Shown piece by piece: positions 1-9,655 of a stretch of 64,000 nucleotides of DNA. The first letter of the stretch is position 1; each line of letters begins with the position of its first letter. Both the position numbers and the translations under genes were made by a program. The notes under the pieces are model-generated. The model made no database searches, was not told the DNA's origin, and worked only from the letters and a program-made list of their open reading frames with translations. Source of the stretch: JBBPZA01 sp963728925 (GTDB lineage Bacteria; Actinomycetota; Thermoleophilia; Solirubrobacterales; Solirubrobacteraceae); assembly GCA_963728925.1 (NCBI GenBank), contig CAVSMB010000002.1, positions 199,070 to 263,069 on the forward strand. The letters run 5' to 3'.

Positions 1-32
1 ACGAGCTCTACCCCGAGCGCCCGGACCGCTAG
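1..32 (+). CDS. Possible 3' end of an upstream gene (partial)
   Basis: The first 32 bases read in one frame as ELYPERPDR followed by TAG. Charged residues and strong GC3 bias suit a real C-terminus, but only about nine codons are visible, so the product cannot be named. The next 140 bases up to the tRNA show no gene. Confidence 0.25.
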   Translation, partial: ELYPERPDR

Positions 33-170
33 GCCGGCACAAGCGCTGGCGGGGCGGGTTCGGCAGCCGACATGACGATGCGGGCGTTCGGGGCATCGGC
101 AAGGCCGCCGGCGGACGACGGTCGCCGGTTCGGCCTCGGCGTCGGGGACGTCGCGAGCGTCTCACCCGAG

Positions 171-244
<74 letters not shown>

Positions 245-432
245 TCGTGCTCAGATGCAGGGCTTTTCTTGCAGGCGCCTAAGACGGCTTTGCTGAATGG
301 CACATATGGAACACATGCGAGCGCGCTGTCACTGAGGCTGTGGGATCGTAGCGGCACGATGCTACGCCAAGGTTGTGAGTGTCCCGAGCGGGGCTCACGT
401 TCCGTGAGGGGGCACAGCCCCGAGAGGCGGGA

Positions 433-1635
433 TCAGGCTGCGTCCTCATCAGAGGGCAGCGGGCTCTCGGGTCGACGCGCATATGCCGCTTCTCGAATCG
501 CGACGTCGCTTTCCAATCCGGCCCCGAGAGCCCCGCCTACCGTCGCCAGAGAGCCGACCAGCCACGCGAGCCTGAGGTAATCAACCAGGCCCACGTCCTC
601 TCCCACCGCCTGGGAGAGTGCGTGCGGCGTGATCAGCAGGCCGGCGCCGGCAAGGCTGACGACGAAGAGCGCAAGATAGAGCGACGCCACGCCGATGGTC
701 ACGGTTATGGCCGTCGCGACATTGAAGAGCAGGACCTGGTCCCGGGCGAGCTCGGAGCGGGAGCGCTCCCAGAGATCGTGAACCGCGATTAGGGAGAATG
801 TCGTGAGCGCGATCGACAAGAGGGCGACTGCCGCCAGTCGGATGGAATCGAGGCTCGCCGAGATGCGCCAGATGTCAGCGGTAACCAGGGCGAAGGCGAC
901 GGTCGCCATCGCCGCGATCAGCGCGCGGTAGAGCCGTGCCGCGAGCCGCCAGGGACGGTTGGCGCGGACCATGCCGCCCAGCAGGCGCAGCCGGCCGCCA
1001 CTGGCCAGGGCAGCGAGACCCGTGGGACCATGGGCCGGATCCTCGTCGGCCAGCTCGGAGAGGTCGACGAGTCGCTGGCGAAACCGACGCGAATGACGAG
1101 GCACGTTATCGTCGCCAGTCACCTCGCCGAGGATGATGTCGACGAGGTCGAGCGCGGCCCCGAGCACCCTACGTCGGAGCCTTGCGGGACCGAGCGCGGG
1201 CACCGAAATGAGGGCGATCCGATGTGTTGGGCTGGCGTGCCCCGCTACCGGATGCCGTCCGATGCGAAGGGGCATGTCCGTGAGGCAGATCGCGAGCTCC
1301 CAGTCCTCACGCAGCAGGCGCCGGTGGGCTGAATCGATCAGCTCGGTTGCGGGTGCAGGTGGGGTGACCAGGCCGTCGATCACCAGCGGGACCCGCCATT
1401 GGCCGGCGGGATAACGCTCCCTGAGGTGCTGCTCGAGGTCCCCGGCGAGGTCCTCCGCGAGCTCCGAGGGCAAGCCGGGCGCGGCGATCAGGCCGATCGC
1501 AATCCGCGTCTGCGGCGGGCTCGAGCTCTCAGGTTGCGGAGACGGGGTGTCGATCTCGATATTCCTGTGAACTGCTGCTTGCGGCTCCAGGTCGTCGATC
1601 CGAAGCTGATGGGCGGGAGGTCGATCGATGAGCAT
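433..1635 (-). CDS. Hypothetical membrane protein with soluble N-terminal domain
   Basis: About 400 residues from ATG 1635; GTG 1647, four codons upstream, is an alternative. I do not recognise the family. The first ~230 residues are soluble and begin, after a proline-rich linker, with a beta-strand/helix pattern (IAIGLIAAPG near residue 37). The C-terminal half has four hydrophobic helices: ~245-265, ~275-295, ~315-345 and ~365-385. A longer open frame continues upstream to 2355 but runs antisense through the transposase remnant and is Arg/Pro/Ala-rich without coding character, so the short start is preferred. It is convergent with nothing and lies next to tRNA-Arg inside the stretch bounded by the tRNA and its degenerate copy, so it may be accessory cargo. 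Confidence 0.6.
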   Translation of the reverse strand: MLIDRPPAHQLRIDDLEPQAAVHRNIEIDTPSPQPESSSPPQTRIAIGLIAAPGLPSELAEDLAGDLEQHLRERYPAGQWRVPLVIDGLVTPPAPATELIDSAHRRLLREDWELAICLTDMPLRIGRHPVAGHASPTHRIALISVPALGPARLRRRVLGAALDLVDIILGEVTGDDNVPRHSRRFRQRLVDLSELADEDPAHGPTGLAALASGGRLRLLGGMVRANRPWRLAARLYRALIAAMATVAFALVTADIWRISASLDSIRLAAVALLSIALTTFSLIAVHDLWERSRSELARDQVLLFNVATAITVTIGVASLYLALFVVSLAGAGLLITPHALSQAVGEDVGLVDYLRLAWLVGSLATVGGALGAGLESDVAIREAAYARRPESPLPSDEDAA

Positions 1636-1883
1636 CCAGATACTCACCTCGAGGTCGGGATCGAGGTGTACCAGCTCGCCGGGTTCCAGGCCGCGCCAGC
1701 CGGGGTTCCTCGTTCCATCTGCTCGCTGGCGAAGTATCACCGCACGACGCGTGGGCCAGCGCGCTGGAACGCACCCTGACCGTCCCGTTCCCAGCGCTTG
1801 AAGAGCGTCGCAAACGGCGCGTCCGTGAGGACGGGTACGCCGAACCTCAGGTCGCCCTGCGACATCGCTCACGCAGCATCTCG

Positions 1884-2490
1884 CTGCTGATGATGGTCGC
1901 GTTGTTGCTTTACGCCTATGCGCGTGGGCAGCGGTCCTCGCGCGGGATCGAGCGTGGCTGCATTGAGGACGTCGCGTATCGGGTGATCGCGGCCAACCGG
2001 GTGCCCGATCACTGCACGATCGCGCGGTTCCGTCAGCGCCACGAGCGGGCGCTCGCCGGCCTGTTCGGTGAGGTCCTCGGGCTGTGCGCGCGGGCCGGTT
2101 TGGTCGAGGCCGAGATCGTCGCGGTCGACGGGACCAAGGTGCACGCCAACGCGTCTCATCACGCCAACCGGGACTACGAGCAGCTCGCCCGCGAGATCCT
2201 CGAAGAGGCGGCCGAGGCCGACCGGGTCGAGGACGAGAAGTTTGGTGAGCGGCGCGGCGATGAGCTGCCGCCTGAGCTGTCGACCGCTCAGGGCCGTCGC
2301 GGCTGGCTGCGCGAAGCCAAGTGCCAACTCGACGAGCAGCGGGCCCAGGAGTCATGCCCGATCCCGGCTTCGCGCCCGGCGCGAGTCAAGGAAGCCAAGC
2401 GTCGCCTTGAGGAAGAGCTGTGGGTGGAATCGCGCGCGAATGAGGCCTATGAGGCCTATCGCGCGCGCGGGGTGATGAAGGACGGACCGC
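1884..2490 (+). pseudogene. IS1182-like transposase remnant, both ends missing
   Basis: From LLMMVALLLYAYARGQRSSR onward the reading matches the N-terminal region of IS1182-type DDE transposases: a DUF772-like stretch, then PDHCTIARFRQRH and AVDGTKVHANAS, which holds the first catalytic Asp. A charged linker ends near EAYEAYRARG at about 2475. The usual ~50 N-terminal residues are absent: the in-frame sequence before 1884 is unrelated. Everything after the linker, including the second and third catalytic acids, is lost. The end abuts an integrase fragment on the other strand. A dead fragment; the open frame runs on to 2687 only by chance. Confidence 0.75.
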
Positions 2491-2564
2491 ATGTGCCCGT
2501 TCGGCTCGCGCCAGCGGACGCGCCAGCGCGTGCCGTCGGCGGTCTCGTATCGCTGAACGGACAC
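2485..2564 (-). pseudogene. Tyrosine integrase N-terminal fragment
   Basis: From GTG 2564 on the minus strand the translation starts MSVQRYETADGTRWRVRWRE. This is the arm-binding N-terminus typical of actinobacterial tyrosine recombinases (short Arg/Trp-rich beta sheet, W-x-V-R-W). The similarity stops after about 27 residues, where the transposase remnant begins, so core-binding and catalytic domains are missing. Its place about 220 bp from the degenerate tRNA-Arg copy is where an integrative element would keep its integrase. Confidence 0.5.
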
Positions 2565-2786
2565 CGCCTACCGCCGCGAAACGGGCCTCGTTGCCTGGCG
2601 GAACGCGCCACGCGGGTCGCAGGCGTCGACCAGGTGGCCGCAAGAGGGCCTACACGGCCCGCGAGGTGGTCGGCACGACCGATATGACCTGGCGCCCGAT
2701 GGCACGTCTATGGCACATCGTATCGGGCAACCGGACAATTTCCCGAGTCGCAGAGCCATCTCTAGGCACAAACCTGGCCTGGCTGC

Positions 2787-2832
2787 CTCCTTAGGAGGAA
2801 GTCGCTCTATCCGGCTGAGCTATCGGTGCTCG
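2787..2832 (-). repeat. Degenerate partial copy of tRNA-Arg
   Basis: These 46 bases match tRNA-Arg from the anticodon arm through the 5' end and three flanking bases, with three mismatches. The T-arm side (2760-2786) is only faintly similar. It is a duplicated or displaced tRNA piece. In standard tRNA integration the displaced copy is the 3' half, whereas this one is the 5' half, so an att site is only one reading; a decayed second tRNA gene is the other. Confidence 0.6.
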
Positions 2833-2899
2833 GCCACAGCCTAGGGCCTCGGTGGGCACCGTCCCGGCACCGGATGCTCGCCTACCGCGCGCCCACCAG

Positions 2900-3247
2900 T
2901 CTCGAGCAGTCGAGCCCCAGCCCCGGCTCGCCCTCGCGTTGCGCACGGCCAGCGCCGGCCGTGCTCACCGTTACGAGATCGGCCACGCTGCACGCCCTCC
3001 GGAGCCAGTTCCAGTTCAGTTCGGGGCTGTTCTCCGGATGCAGCCGCTCCCAAGCGACGTTGTCAGGAGGGATCGCCGAGAAGTCGTCGTCCACCTCCAC
3101 CACGACGGCCACCCGGCGACGTTGCAGCGCGTGGATCGCCTCCACCGTGGATCGCCGGACGGGCCGCTGAAAGACCGCGACGTCCGCGTCGGCGCGACCG
3201 AGCGCGTCGTCGTAGCGGCGGTCCGCCGGATACACCACGACCCTCAT
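2900..3247 (-). pseudogene. Glycosyltransferase N-terminal fragment, frameshifted
   Basis: From ATG 3247 the minus strand reads RVVVYPADRRYDD, then VAVFQRPVRR, VVVEVDDDFSAIPPDN and ADLVTVST. This is the N-terminal Rossmann-like half seen in family-1-type glycosyltransferases that act on surface polymers. The expected PALA motif after TVST continues in another frame (AVRNAR), showing a one-base frameshift near 2975, and no C-terminal nucleotide-sugar domain follows. Probably a remnant left when the accessory stretch before it was rearranged. Confidence 0.5.
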
Positions 3248-3389
3248 CCGGAGCGGCTCCGCTTGCATAACCCTGCCGTCCAACGGGCACAAACCAGGTC
3301 AGGCAGCCTAGCCGCGACGTGGTGCGGACGCGAGCACTCCGGGTCTCTCGCGCCGACGGGACGCGGCTCTCTCTTCTCAAAGGAGACCC

Positions 3390-4916
3390 ATGAGCAACAC
3401 CGACCGCCCCCGCACGACCACCGATTCCGGCATCCCGGCACCCAGCGACGAGTTCTCGCTCACGGTCGGGCCGCAGGGCCCGACGGTGCTGCACGACCAC
3501 TACGTGGTCCAGAAGGTCCAGCACTTCAACCGCGAGCGCGTTCCCGAGCGCGTCGTGCACGCCAAGGGCAGCGGCGCACACGGCTTCTTCGAGGTCACCA
3601 ACGACGTGACGCAGTTCACCAAGGCGGCGCTCTTCGGCGAGGTGGGCAAGCGCACCCCGATGTTCGCGCGCTTCTCGACGGTGGCCGGCGAGCAGGGCTT
3701 CGCGGACACCGTTCGCGACCCGCGAGGCTTCGCGCTGAAGTTCTACACCGAGGAAGGTAACTACGACCTCGTGGGCAACAACACCCCGGTCTTCTTCGTG
3801 CGCGACGCGCCCAAGTTCCAGGACTTCATCCACTCCCAGAAGCGTCTGCCCGACACCGGCATGCGCTCGAACGACATGCAGTGGGACTTCTGGACGCTCT
3901 CGCCCGAGAGCGCGCATCAGGTCCTCATCCTGATGTCCGACCGCGGCACGCCGCGCTCCTACCGGCACATGAACGGCTACGGCAGCCACACGTTCTCGTG
4001 GATGAACGCGGCGGGCGAGCGCTTCTGGATCAAGTACCACTTCAAGACCGTCCAGGGCGCGGAGAACTTCACCGACGACGAAGCCACGGCGATGACCGCC
4101 GAGGATCCGGACCTCCACCGCCGCGACCTGCGCCAGAGCATCGACGCCGGCGATGCACCGGAGTGGCGCCTGGAGGTCCAGGTGATGCCCTTCGCCGAGG
4201 CCGAGCACTACCGCTTCAACCCGTTCGACCTGACCAAGGTCTGGCCGCACTCCGACTACCCGCCGATCGAGGTCGGGCGGATGGTGCTCGACCGAAACCC
4301 CCAGAACTTCTTCGCCGAGGTCGAACAGGCCGGCTTCTCGCCCGCCAACCTCGTGCCGGGCATCGGCCTGAGCCCGGACAAGATGCTGATGGGGCGGATC
4401 TTCTCCTACCACGACACCCATCTGCACAGGATCGGGACCAACTACGAGCAGCTGCCGATCAACGCCCCCAAGGTCGAGGTCCATTCCTACAACAAGGAAG
4501 GGCACATGACCTACCGGCACGCAGGCGACCAGCCCGTGTACGCCCCGAACTCCCACGGTGGCCCGGAGGCGGACCCGGCCGCCGGGCTCGACGTCGGCTG
4601 GTCGGTGGCCGGAGGCGAGATCGGCCGCTACGCCAACGCCCGTCACGCGGAGGACGACGACTTCGGGCAAGCCGGCGCCCTCTACCGCGAGGTGATGAGC
4701 GACACCGACCGCGAGCACCTGGTCGCGAACATCGTCGGGCACGCGAGCGACGACGTCGCCTCCGAGACCCAGCTGCGCGTCGTTGCCTACTGGTCCGCAG
4801 TGGACCCCGATCTCGGCGACCGCGTGGCGGCGGGCGTGAGGATCAACGCAGGCTCGGCCAACGGCGAGCTCGAGGCCGCCCGCCGGACGGTCGCCGCGCA
4901 CGCCGACCACGCCTGA
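3390..4916 (+). CDS. katA: Catalase (monofunctional, heme, clade-3 size)
   Basis: 508 residues, the usual length of small-subunit catalases; decomposes H2O2 in the cytoplasm. The distal His is H57 in RVPERVVHAKG, the catalytic Asn N130 in VGNNTP. The proximal heme ligand is Y340 in RIFSYHDTHLHR, with R336 on the same helix. ADTVRDPRGFA and the NADPH-region HMNGYGSHTF are intact. Start ATG 3390 has AAGGAG at 3378-3383. Transcribed alone; a GC hairpin at 4922-4940 follows the stop. No regulator gene is adjacent. Confidence 0.97.
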   Translation: MSNTDRPRTTTDSGIPAPSDEFSLTVGPQGPTVLHDHYVVQKVQHFNRERVPERVVHAKGSGAHGFFEVTNDVTQFTKAALFGEVGKRTPMFARFSTVAGEQGFADTVRDPRGFALKFYTEEGNYDLVGNNTPVFFVRDAPKFQDFIHSQKRLPDTGMRSNDMQWDFWTLSPESAHQVLILMSDRGTPRSYRHMNGYGSHTFSWMNAAGERFWIKYHFKTVQGAENFTDDEATAMTAEDPDLHRRDLRQSIDAGDAPEWRLEVQVMPFAEAEHYRFNPFDLTKVWPHSDYPPIEVGRMVLDRNPQNFFAEVEQAGFSPANLVPGIGLSPDKMLMGRIFSYHDTHLHRIGTNYEQLPINAPKVEVHSYNKEGHMTYRHAGDQPVYAPNSHGGPEADPAAGLDVGWSVAGGEIGRYANARHAEDDDFGQAGALYREVMSDTDREHLVANIVGHASDDVASETQLRVVAYWSAVDPDLGDRVAAGVRINAGSANGELEAARRTVAAHADHA

Positions 4917-4921
4917 CGGGA

Positions 4922-4940
4922 GGGGCGGGAGCACCGCCCC
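4922..4940 (+). terminator. GC hairpin after catalase
   Basis: GGGGCGG-GAGCA-CCGCCCC, a perfect 7-bp stem five bases after the catalase stop. No clear U-tract follows, which is common in high-GC genomes. Confidence 0.45.
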
Positions 4941-5098
4941 CCACGGAAGCCCGCGGGCCTGAGAGCGCCGGGTGGTCGCGTGCACCCCCGGCGACGGTCG
5001 GGCGCGCCTCCCGCCCAGGAGGCCGGTGGGCCCCCTGGCGCGTACGTGACGGTCTGAGAGGCTGGCGCCAGCTCGTTACTACGAAGGGGGAGGGACTC

Positions 5099-5320
5099 GT
5101 GCCGCTCGCCGTCTCCACAGCCGGTTGGCTCCTGGGCGTCCTGTATTTCATCCTGCTGATCACGCTCGGGATCATCTCGCTCAGGAAGGGCCACTGGATC
5201 ATGTTCATCATCGGGATCTTCGTGCCGCTGTTCTGGATCATCGGCGCGCTGCTGCCACCACGGGCGGGCGTCGCGTCTAGGCGACCGTCAGATCGGCGGG
5301 CCGCCCGGAAGGCGCCATGA
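5099..5320 (+). CDS. Small two-helix membrane protein coupled to the chloride channel
   Basis: 73 residues from GTG 5099, preceded by AAGGGGGAGGG at 5083-5093. Two membrane helices are visible, about residues 4-24 (WLLGVLYFILLITLGII) and 29-50 (WIMFIIGIFVPLFWIIGAL), followed by a basic tail. This resembles the small PLDc_N/YqaE-type membrane peptides of actinobacteria, but no diagnostic motif is seen. Its stop overlaps the channel start as ATGA, implying translational coupling, so the two products are probably made together. Confidence 0.75.
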   Translation: MPLAVSTAGWLLGVLYFILLITLGIISLRKGHWIMFIIGIFVPLFWIIGALLPPRAGVASRRPSDRRAARKAP

Positions 5321-6690
5321 CCGACGTACCGGCCTCGCCCCAGAGCGCGCCGGCGGCTTCCCCGCGCGCGCTGCTCGCGCTGCTCGCGCTGACGGCGGTC
5401 GTGGGCCTGGTGGTCTCGTTCGCCTCGTGGGGCTTCCTGGAGCTGATCCACCAGATCCAGGAGGGCGTGTTCACCGACCTGCCCCGCGATCTCGGCTACG
5501 ACGACGGGGCGCCGGTGTGGTGGCCGGTGCCCGTCCTCGGCCTTGCCGGCCTGGTGATCGCCTTCGCGATCGTGCGGCTGCCCGGCACCGGCGGTCACAA
5601 CCCGGCCGAGGGGCTGAAGACCGGCCTGACGACGCCGATCGAGCTGCCGGGGGTGGTGCTGGCGGCGCTCGCCACGATCGGCCTCGGGCTGGTGCTCGGC
5701 CCCGAGGCTCCGCTGATCGCGCTCGGCTCGGGGCTCGGGATCCTCGCGGTGCGCCTCGTGCGCTCCGACGCCCCGGACCAGCTGGTGGCCCTCGTCGCGG
5801 GATCCGGGAGCTTCGCCGCGATCTCCTTCATCTTCGGCTCACCGCTGATCGGCGCGGTCATCCTCATCGAGGCGGCCGGGTTGGATCGCCGCCGCCTGCA
5901 GGTGGTGGTGCCGCTCGGCCTCCTGGCGGCGGGGATCGGGTCGCTGGTGTCGATCGGGATGGGCTCGTGGGCCGGGCTGAGCACGAGCGACTACGCGCTC
6001 GGGGCGCTGACCCTGCCGGACTTCGCCCGTCCCGACGTCGCCGACTTCGCCTGGACGATCCCGCTGGCGATCGCCGCCGCGATCGTCACCTTCCTGATCT
6101 TCCGGCTCGCCCAGGCGGTCCAGCCGCTGCTCTTCAAACGGCCGTTCGTGTTGCTTCCGGCGGCCGCGCTCGTGGTCGCGGGCCTGGCGATCGCCTTCTC
6201 GCAGGCGACCGACAAGGACGCCGGCCAGGTGCTGTTCTCCGGTCAGGACCAGCTCCCCGGGCTCGTGCAGGACGCGAGCAGCTGGTCGGTAGGGGCGCTC
6301 GCCCTGCTGATCGTGTTCAAGGGCCTCGCGTGGGCCGTCTCGCTCGCCGGCTTCCGCGGCGGCCCGACCTTCCCAGCTCTCTTCCTGGGCGCCGCCGCCG
6401 GTGTTCTCGCCTCGCACCTGCCGGGCTTCGACATGACGCCGGCGGTGGCCGTCGGCATGGGCGCGGCGACGGCCGCGGTGCTGCGGCTGCCGCTCGCGGC
6501 GGTCGTCCTCGCCAGCCTGCTCACCTCCGGCGCGGGCCCTGGCGCCGAGCCGCTGGTCATCGTGGGCGTCGTGGTCAGCTTCCTGACCACCCTCGCCCTC
6601 TCGCGTAGGGCGGCCCCCGACGCGACCGCCGATCCCGCCGCGCCTCCGGCGCCACCGCCGTCGGCGCCGGCGCCGCCACCGCCGCCGTGA
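5317..6690 (+). CDS. CLC-family chloride channel/transporter
   Basis: 457 residues with about ten hydrophobic helices. CLC selectivity-filter motifs are recognisable: PGTGGHNP near residue 89 (GSGIP position), GPEAP near 128 (GxEGP, with the gating-type Glu kept) and FRGGPTFPA near 347 (GxFxP position). No CBS domains follow; the protein ends in an Ala/Pro tail (PPAPPPSAPAPPPPP). Start ATG 5317 overlaps the stop of the small membrane protein. Whether it is a channel or a Cl-/H+ exchanger cannot be read with certainty. Confidence 0.85.
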   Translation: MTDVPASPQSAPAASPRALLALLALTAVVGLVVSFASWGFLELIHQIQEGVFTDLPRDLGYDDGAPVWWPVPVLGLAGLVIAFAIVRLPGTGGHNPAEGLKTGLTTPIELPGVVLAALATIGLGLVLGPEAPLIALGSGLGILAVRLVRSDAPDQLVALVAGSGSFAAISFIFGSPLIGAVILIEAAGLDRRRLQVVVPLGLLAAGIGSLVSIGMGSWAGLSTSDYALGALTLPDFARPDVADFAWTIPLAIAAAIVTFLIFRLAQAVQPLLFKRPFVLLPAAALVVAGLAIAFSQATDKDAGQVLFSGQDQLPGLVQDASSWSVGALALLIVFKGLAWAVSLAGFRGGPTFPALFLGAAAGVLASHLPGFDMTPAVAVGMGAATAAVLRLPLAAVVLASLLTSGAGPGAEPLVIVGVVVSFLTTLALSRRAAPDATADPAAPPAPPPSAPAPPPPP

Positions 6691-6847
6691 GGGCCGGGCA
6701 AAGCCTTCCTATCACGCCACGTTGCTCGTCAAGCCGTCGATCGTTGCGCCGCTTGCCGGGTAGGACACGTAGTGTTGCGCGCAGGGACGGTGCCAGGACA
6801 GGGCGAATGACCAGCCTGGGAGGGCTGACCATCATCGGAGGATGGAC

Positions 6848-7843
6848 GTGACGAGCGCCAACGTCGACGTTGGCCGTGAGGCTGCGGAGAACATCTTCCC
6901 GACGGGTTCTCCGCAGGACGAGGACGTCCAGGCGCGCACGCCGCTGGAGCTGTTCTGGCGGCGCTTCCGTGAGGACAAGCTCGCGCTCGCCGCGCTCGTG
7001 TTCGTCGTCCTGCTCGTCCTCGTCGCCGTCTTCGCGCCGTTGATCGTCAAGCTCGTCGGCGTCAATCCCAACACGCCCGACAAGAACACGCTGGACAGCT
7101 TCGGCCTGCCCACGGGCCCCTCGTCGAGCCATCCCTTCGGTGTCGACGACATCGGCCGCGACGTCTTCGCGCGCACGATCTACGGGGCGCGGGTCTCGCT
7201 CCTGGTTGCGATCATCGCCACGGCGCTGTCGGTCACCGTCGGCGTCGTCGGGGGGATGATCGCCGGCTTCTACCGCGGCTGGGTCGACACCGTGATCTCG
7301 CGCACCATCGACGTCCTGCTCGCCTTCCCGATCCTCCTCCTCGCGATCGGCGTCGCGTCGGCGTGCTCGCTGGGCAAGGGCGGCCAGGCCGGTTGCCTGG
7401 GCGGGCTCATCAAGCCGGGCATCACGCTCGTCATCTTCGTCATCGCCTTCGTGAACTGGACCTACATCGCTCGCATCATCCGCGGCCAGGTCCTGTCCCT
7501 GCGCGAGAAGGAGTTCATCGAGGCGGCGCGCTCGCTCGGTGCGTCGAACACGCGCATCGTCTTCCGCGAGGTGCTCCCGAACCTCGTCGCCCCGATCATC
7601 GTCTACTCGACGCTGATCATCCCGCAGAACATCCTCTTCGAGGCCGCGCTGTCGTTCCTGGGCGTCGGCGTCCAGCCACCCACGGCGAGCTGGGGCCAGA
7701 TGATCTCCGACGCCCAGGGAAGCTTCGACACGGCCTGGTGGTTCCTCTTGTTCCCCGGACTCGCGCTGCTGTTCACCGTGCTCGCCTTCAACATCGTCGG
7801 CGACGGGCTCAGCGACGCGCTCAACCCACGATCAGACAGATGA
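6848..7843 (+). CDS. Peptide/nickel-type ABC transporter permease (DppC-like)
   Basis: About 331 residues, inner-membrane permease. The N-terminal OppC domain carries TPLELFWRRFREDKLALAAL, then the DDIGRDVFARTIYGARVSL element. The EAA loop (EFIEAARSLGAS near residue 224) contacts the ATPases. GTG 6848 is preferred because GGAGG at 6837-6841 lies six bases upstream; ATG 6842 touches that site. First gene of a five-gene transporter operon, where binding-protein or ATPase genes more often lead. Confidence 0.92.
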   Translation: MTSANVDVGREAAENIFPTGSPQDEDVQARTPLELFWRRFREDKLALAALVFVVLLVLVAVFAPLIVKLVGVNPNTPDKNTLDSFGLPTGPSSSHPFGVDDIGRDVFARTIYGARVSLLVAIIATALSVTVGVVGGMIAGFYRGWVDTVISRTIDVLLAFPILLLAIGVASACSLGKGGQAGCLGGLIKPGITLVIFVIAFVNWTYIARIIRGQVLSLREKEFIEAARSLGASNTRIVFREVLPNLVAPIIVYSTLIIPQNILFEAALSFLGVGVQPPTASWGQMISDAQGSFDTAWWFLLFPGLALLFTVLAFNIVGDGLSDALNPRSDR

Positions 7844-7856
7844 GGTAGGAAACGAC

Positions 7857-9629
7857 ATGAGAGGAGGCGCCATGCGCTCAAACGGATGGAGGCTGTCGGC
7901 CCTCGCGGTCGCGGCGCTCACCGCCCTCGCGGTGACGGCGTGCGGAGGAAGCAGCAACGGCGGAAGCTCGACCAGCAGCGGCGCCCCGGTGGCGGGCAAG
8001 AAGGGCGGCACGCTCAAGGTGCTGTTCGGCGGCGACTTCGAACACATCGACCCGGGTGAGGCCTACTACCAGCCCGACTACGAGATGGTCTTTGCGACCA
8101 ACCGGCCGCTTTACTCGTTCGAGCCCTCCAATACCACCAAGGCGTCGCCCGACCTCGCGGCCGGTCAGCCCGTCCTCTCGAACGGCGGCAGGACGATCAC
8201 GGTCAAGCTCAAGCCGAACATCAAGTACAGCCCGCCGGTCAACCGCGCCGCGACGTCGCAGGACGTCAAGTACGCGATCGAGCGCGGCTTCACCGCGGGC
8301 GTGCCTAACGGCTACGCCGGCACCTACTTCAGCGTCATCAAGGGCGCTCCGGCTCCCGGCCAGAAGACGGTCCCCGACATCACAGGAATCGAGACTCCGG
8401 ACCCGCAGACCGTCGTCTTCAAGCTGTCGCAGGCGTCGGGCGCCTTCATCGGTGCGCTCTCCCTCCCGACGACCGCGCCCGTCCCCGAGGACTACGCCAA
8501 GAAGTACGACGCCAAGACGCCGTCGGCGTACGGGAGCTACCAGGTGGCGACGGGCCCGTACATGATCCAGGCCGACAAGTCGGGCAAGATCACCTACCAG
8601 GTCGGAAAGAGCATGACGCTCGTGCGCAACCCGAGCTGGAATCCGAGCACGGACTTTCGTCCCGCCTACGTGAGCCAGATCGACTTCTCGATGGGCAACG
8701 ATGACACGACGGTCGCCTCGCGCCAGATCCTCAGTGGGAAGAGCTCGATCAGCGGCGACTTCGTCCCCGACCCGCCCACCATCAAACAGGCGCTCCAGCA
8801 TCAGAAGGGGCAGATCGTCTTCGTCCCACTGGGGAACCGCTACGTGACCCTGACCACGAACATCAAGCCGCTGGACAACATCAACGTGCGCAAGGCGATC
8901 GTCGCGGCCACCGACCGCAACGCGCTGCGGCTCACGCGCGGCGGCCCGGTCATCGGCGACATCGCCACGCACTACCTCACCCCCGGCCAGCCCGGCTTCG
9001 ACCAGGCCGGCGGCATGAAGGGGCCGCCGCTGGACTTCCTGGCCAACCCGGACGGCAATCCGCAGCTCGCCGCCCAGTACATGAAGAAGGCCGGCTATCC
9101 GAGCGGGAAGTACACGGGCAACCAGACCCTGCTGATGGTCGGCGACGACTCGTCCTCGGGCCCCGGTGCGAAGACCGCGGAGGTCTTCCAGAGCCAGATG
9201 CAGAAGCTCGGCTTCAAGCTCAACTTCCGCCAGGTGCCGCACGAGACGATGTTTTCGCGCTACTGCAACGTGCCCAAGGCGAACGTCGCCATCTGTCCCA
9301 ACATCGCCTGGGGGCCAGACTTCGCCGACGGCCAGACGATGCTCGACCCGACGTTCAACGGGGCGACGATCGTCCCGGAGAACAACGTCAACCAGGCGCT
9401 GCTGAACAACCCGCAGGTCAACGCCAAGCTCGACGCGGCGAGGAAGCTCGTCAGCCCGGCCCAGCGCGCGGACGCCTACGGGGCGATCGACGAGCAGGTC
9501 ACCGCCCTGGCGCCCGCCGTTCCCTGGCTGTGGGACAAGCAGGCGAACATCAGCTCGTCCAACGTGCAGGGCGTGACGGCCAAGTGGAACGCGCAGTGGG
9601 ACTTGAGCTACACCTCGATCAAGCAGTGA
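7857..9629 (+). CDS. Peptide ABC transporter substrate-binding lipoprotein (SBP_bac_5)
   Basis: 590 residues. The signal peptide ends in the lipobox AVTAC, with lipidated Cys at 29. The mature protein has the family-5 pattern: GGTLKVLFGGDFEHIDPGEA, DVKYAIERGF, then PQTVVFKL. It captures peptides or a similar solute outside the membrane for the adjacent permeases. ATG 7857 follows GAGGTAGGA; ATG 7872, just after GAGGAGG at 7861-7867, is equally plausible and keeps the lipobox. A strong hairpin at 9656-9683 separates it from the second permease. Confidence 0.93.
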   Translation: MRGGAMRSNGWRLSALAVAALTALAVTACGGSSNGGSSTSSGAPVAGKKGGTLKVLFGGDFEHIDPGEAYYQPDYEMVFATNRPLYSFEPSNTTKASPDLAAGQPVLSNGGRTITVKLKPNIKYSPPVNRAATSQDVKYAIERGFTAGVPNGYAGTYFSVIKGAPAPGQKTVPDITGIETPDPQTVVFKLSQASGAFIGALSLPTTAPVPEDYAKKYDAKTPSAYGSYQVATGPYMIQADKSGKITYQVGKSMTLVRNPSWNPSTDFRPAYVSQIDFSMGNDDTTVASRQILSGKSSISGDFVPDPPTIKQALQHQKGQIVFVPLGNRYVTLTTNIKPLDNINVRKAIVAATDRNALRLTRGGPVIGDIATHYLTPGQPGFDQAGGMKGPPLDFLANPDGNPQLAAQYMKKAGYPSGKYTGNQTLLMVGDDSSSGPGAKTAEVFQSQMQKLGFKLNFRQVPHETMFSRYCNVPKANVAICPNIAWGPDFADGQTMLDPTFNGATIVPENNVNQALLNNPQVNAKLDAARKLVSPAQRADAYGAIDEQVTALAPAVPWLWDKQANISSSNVQGVTAKWNAQWDLSYTSIKQ

Positions 9630-9655
9630 GGCCCGCGAGGACCTGACCGTCGGCG

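Noticed and set aside
433..2355. A single 640-residue minus-strand protein
   Set aside because: The first ~240 residues run antisense through the transposase remnant and are Arg/Pro/Ala-rich; the real protein is better begun at 1635.
2787..2832. Standard attR of a tRNA-Arg element
   Set aside because: The copied part is the tRNA 5' side with three mismatches, not a clean 3' half, so it is listed as a repeat only.
3063..4985. 640-residue minus-strand frame opposite catalase
   Set aside because: Pure antisense of a textbook catalase; Val/Arg/Gly-rich shadow.
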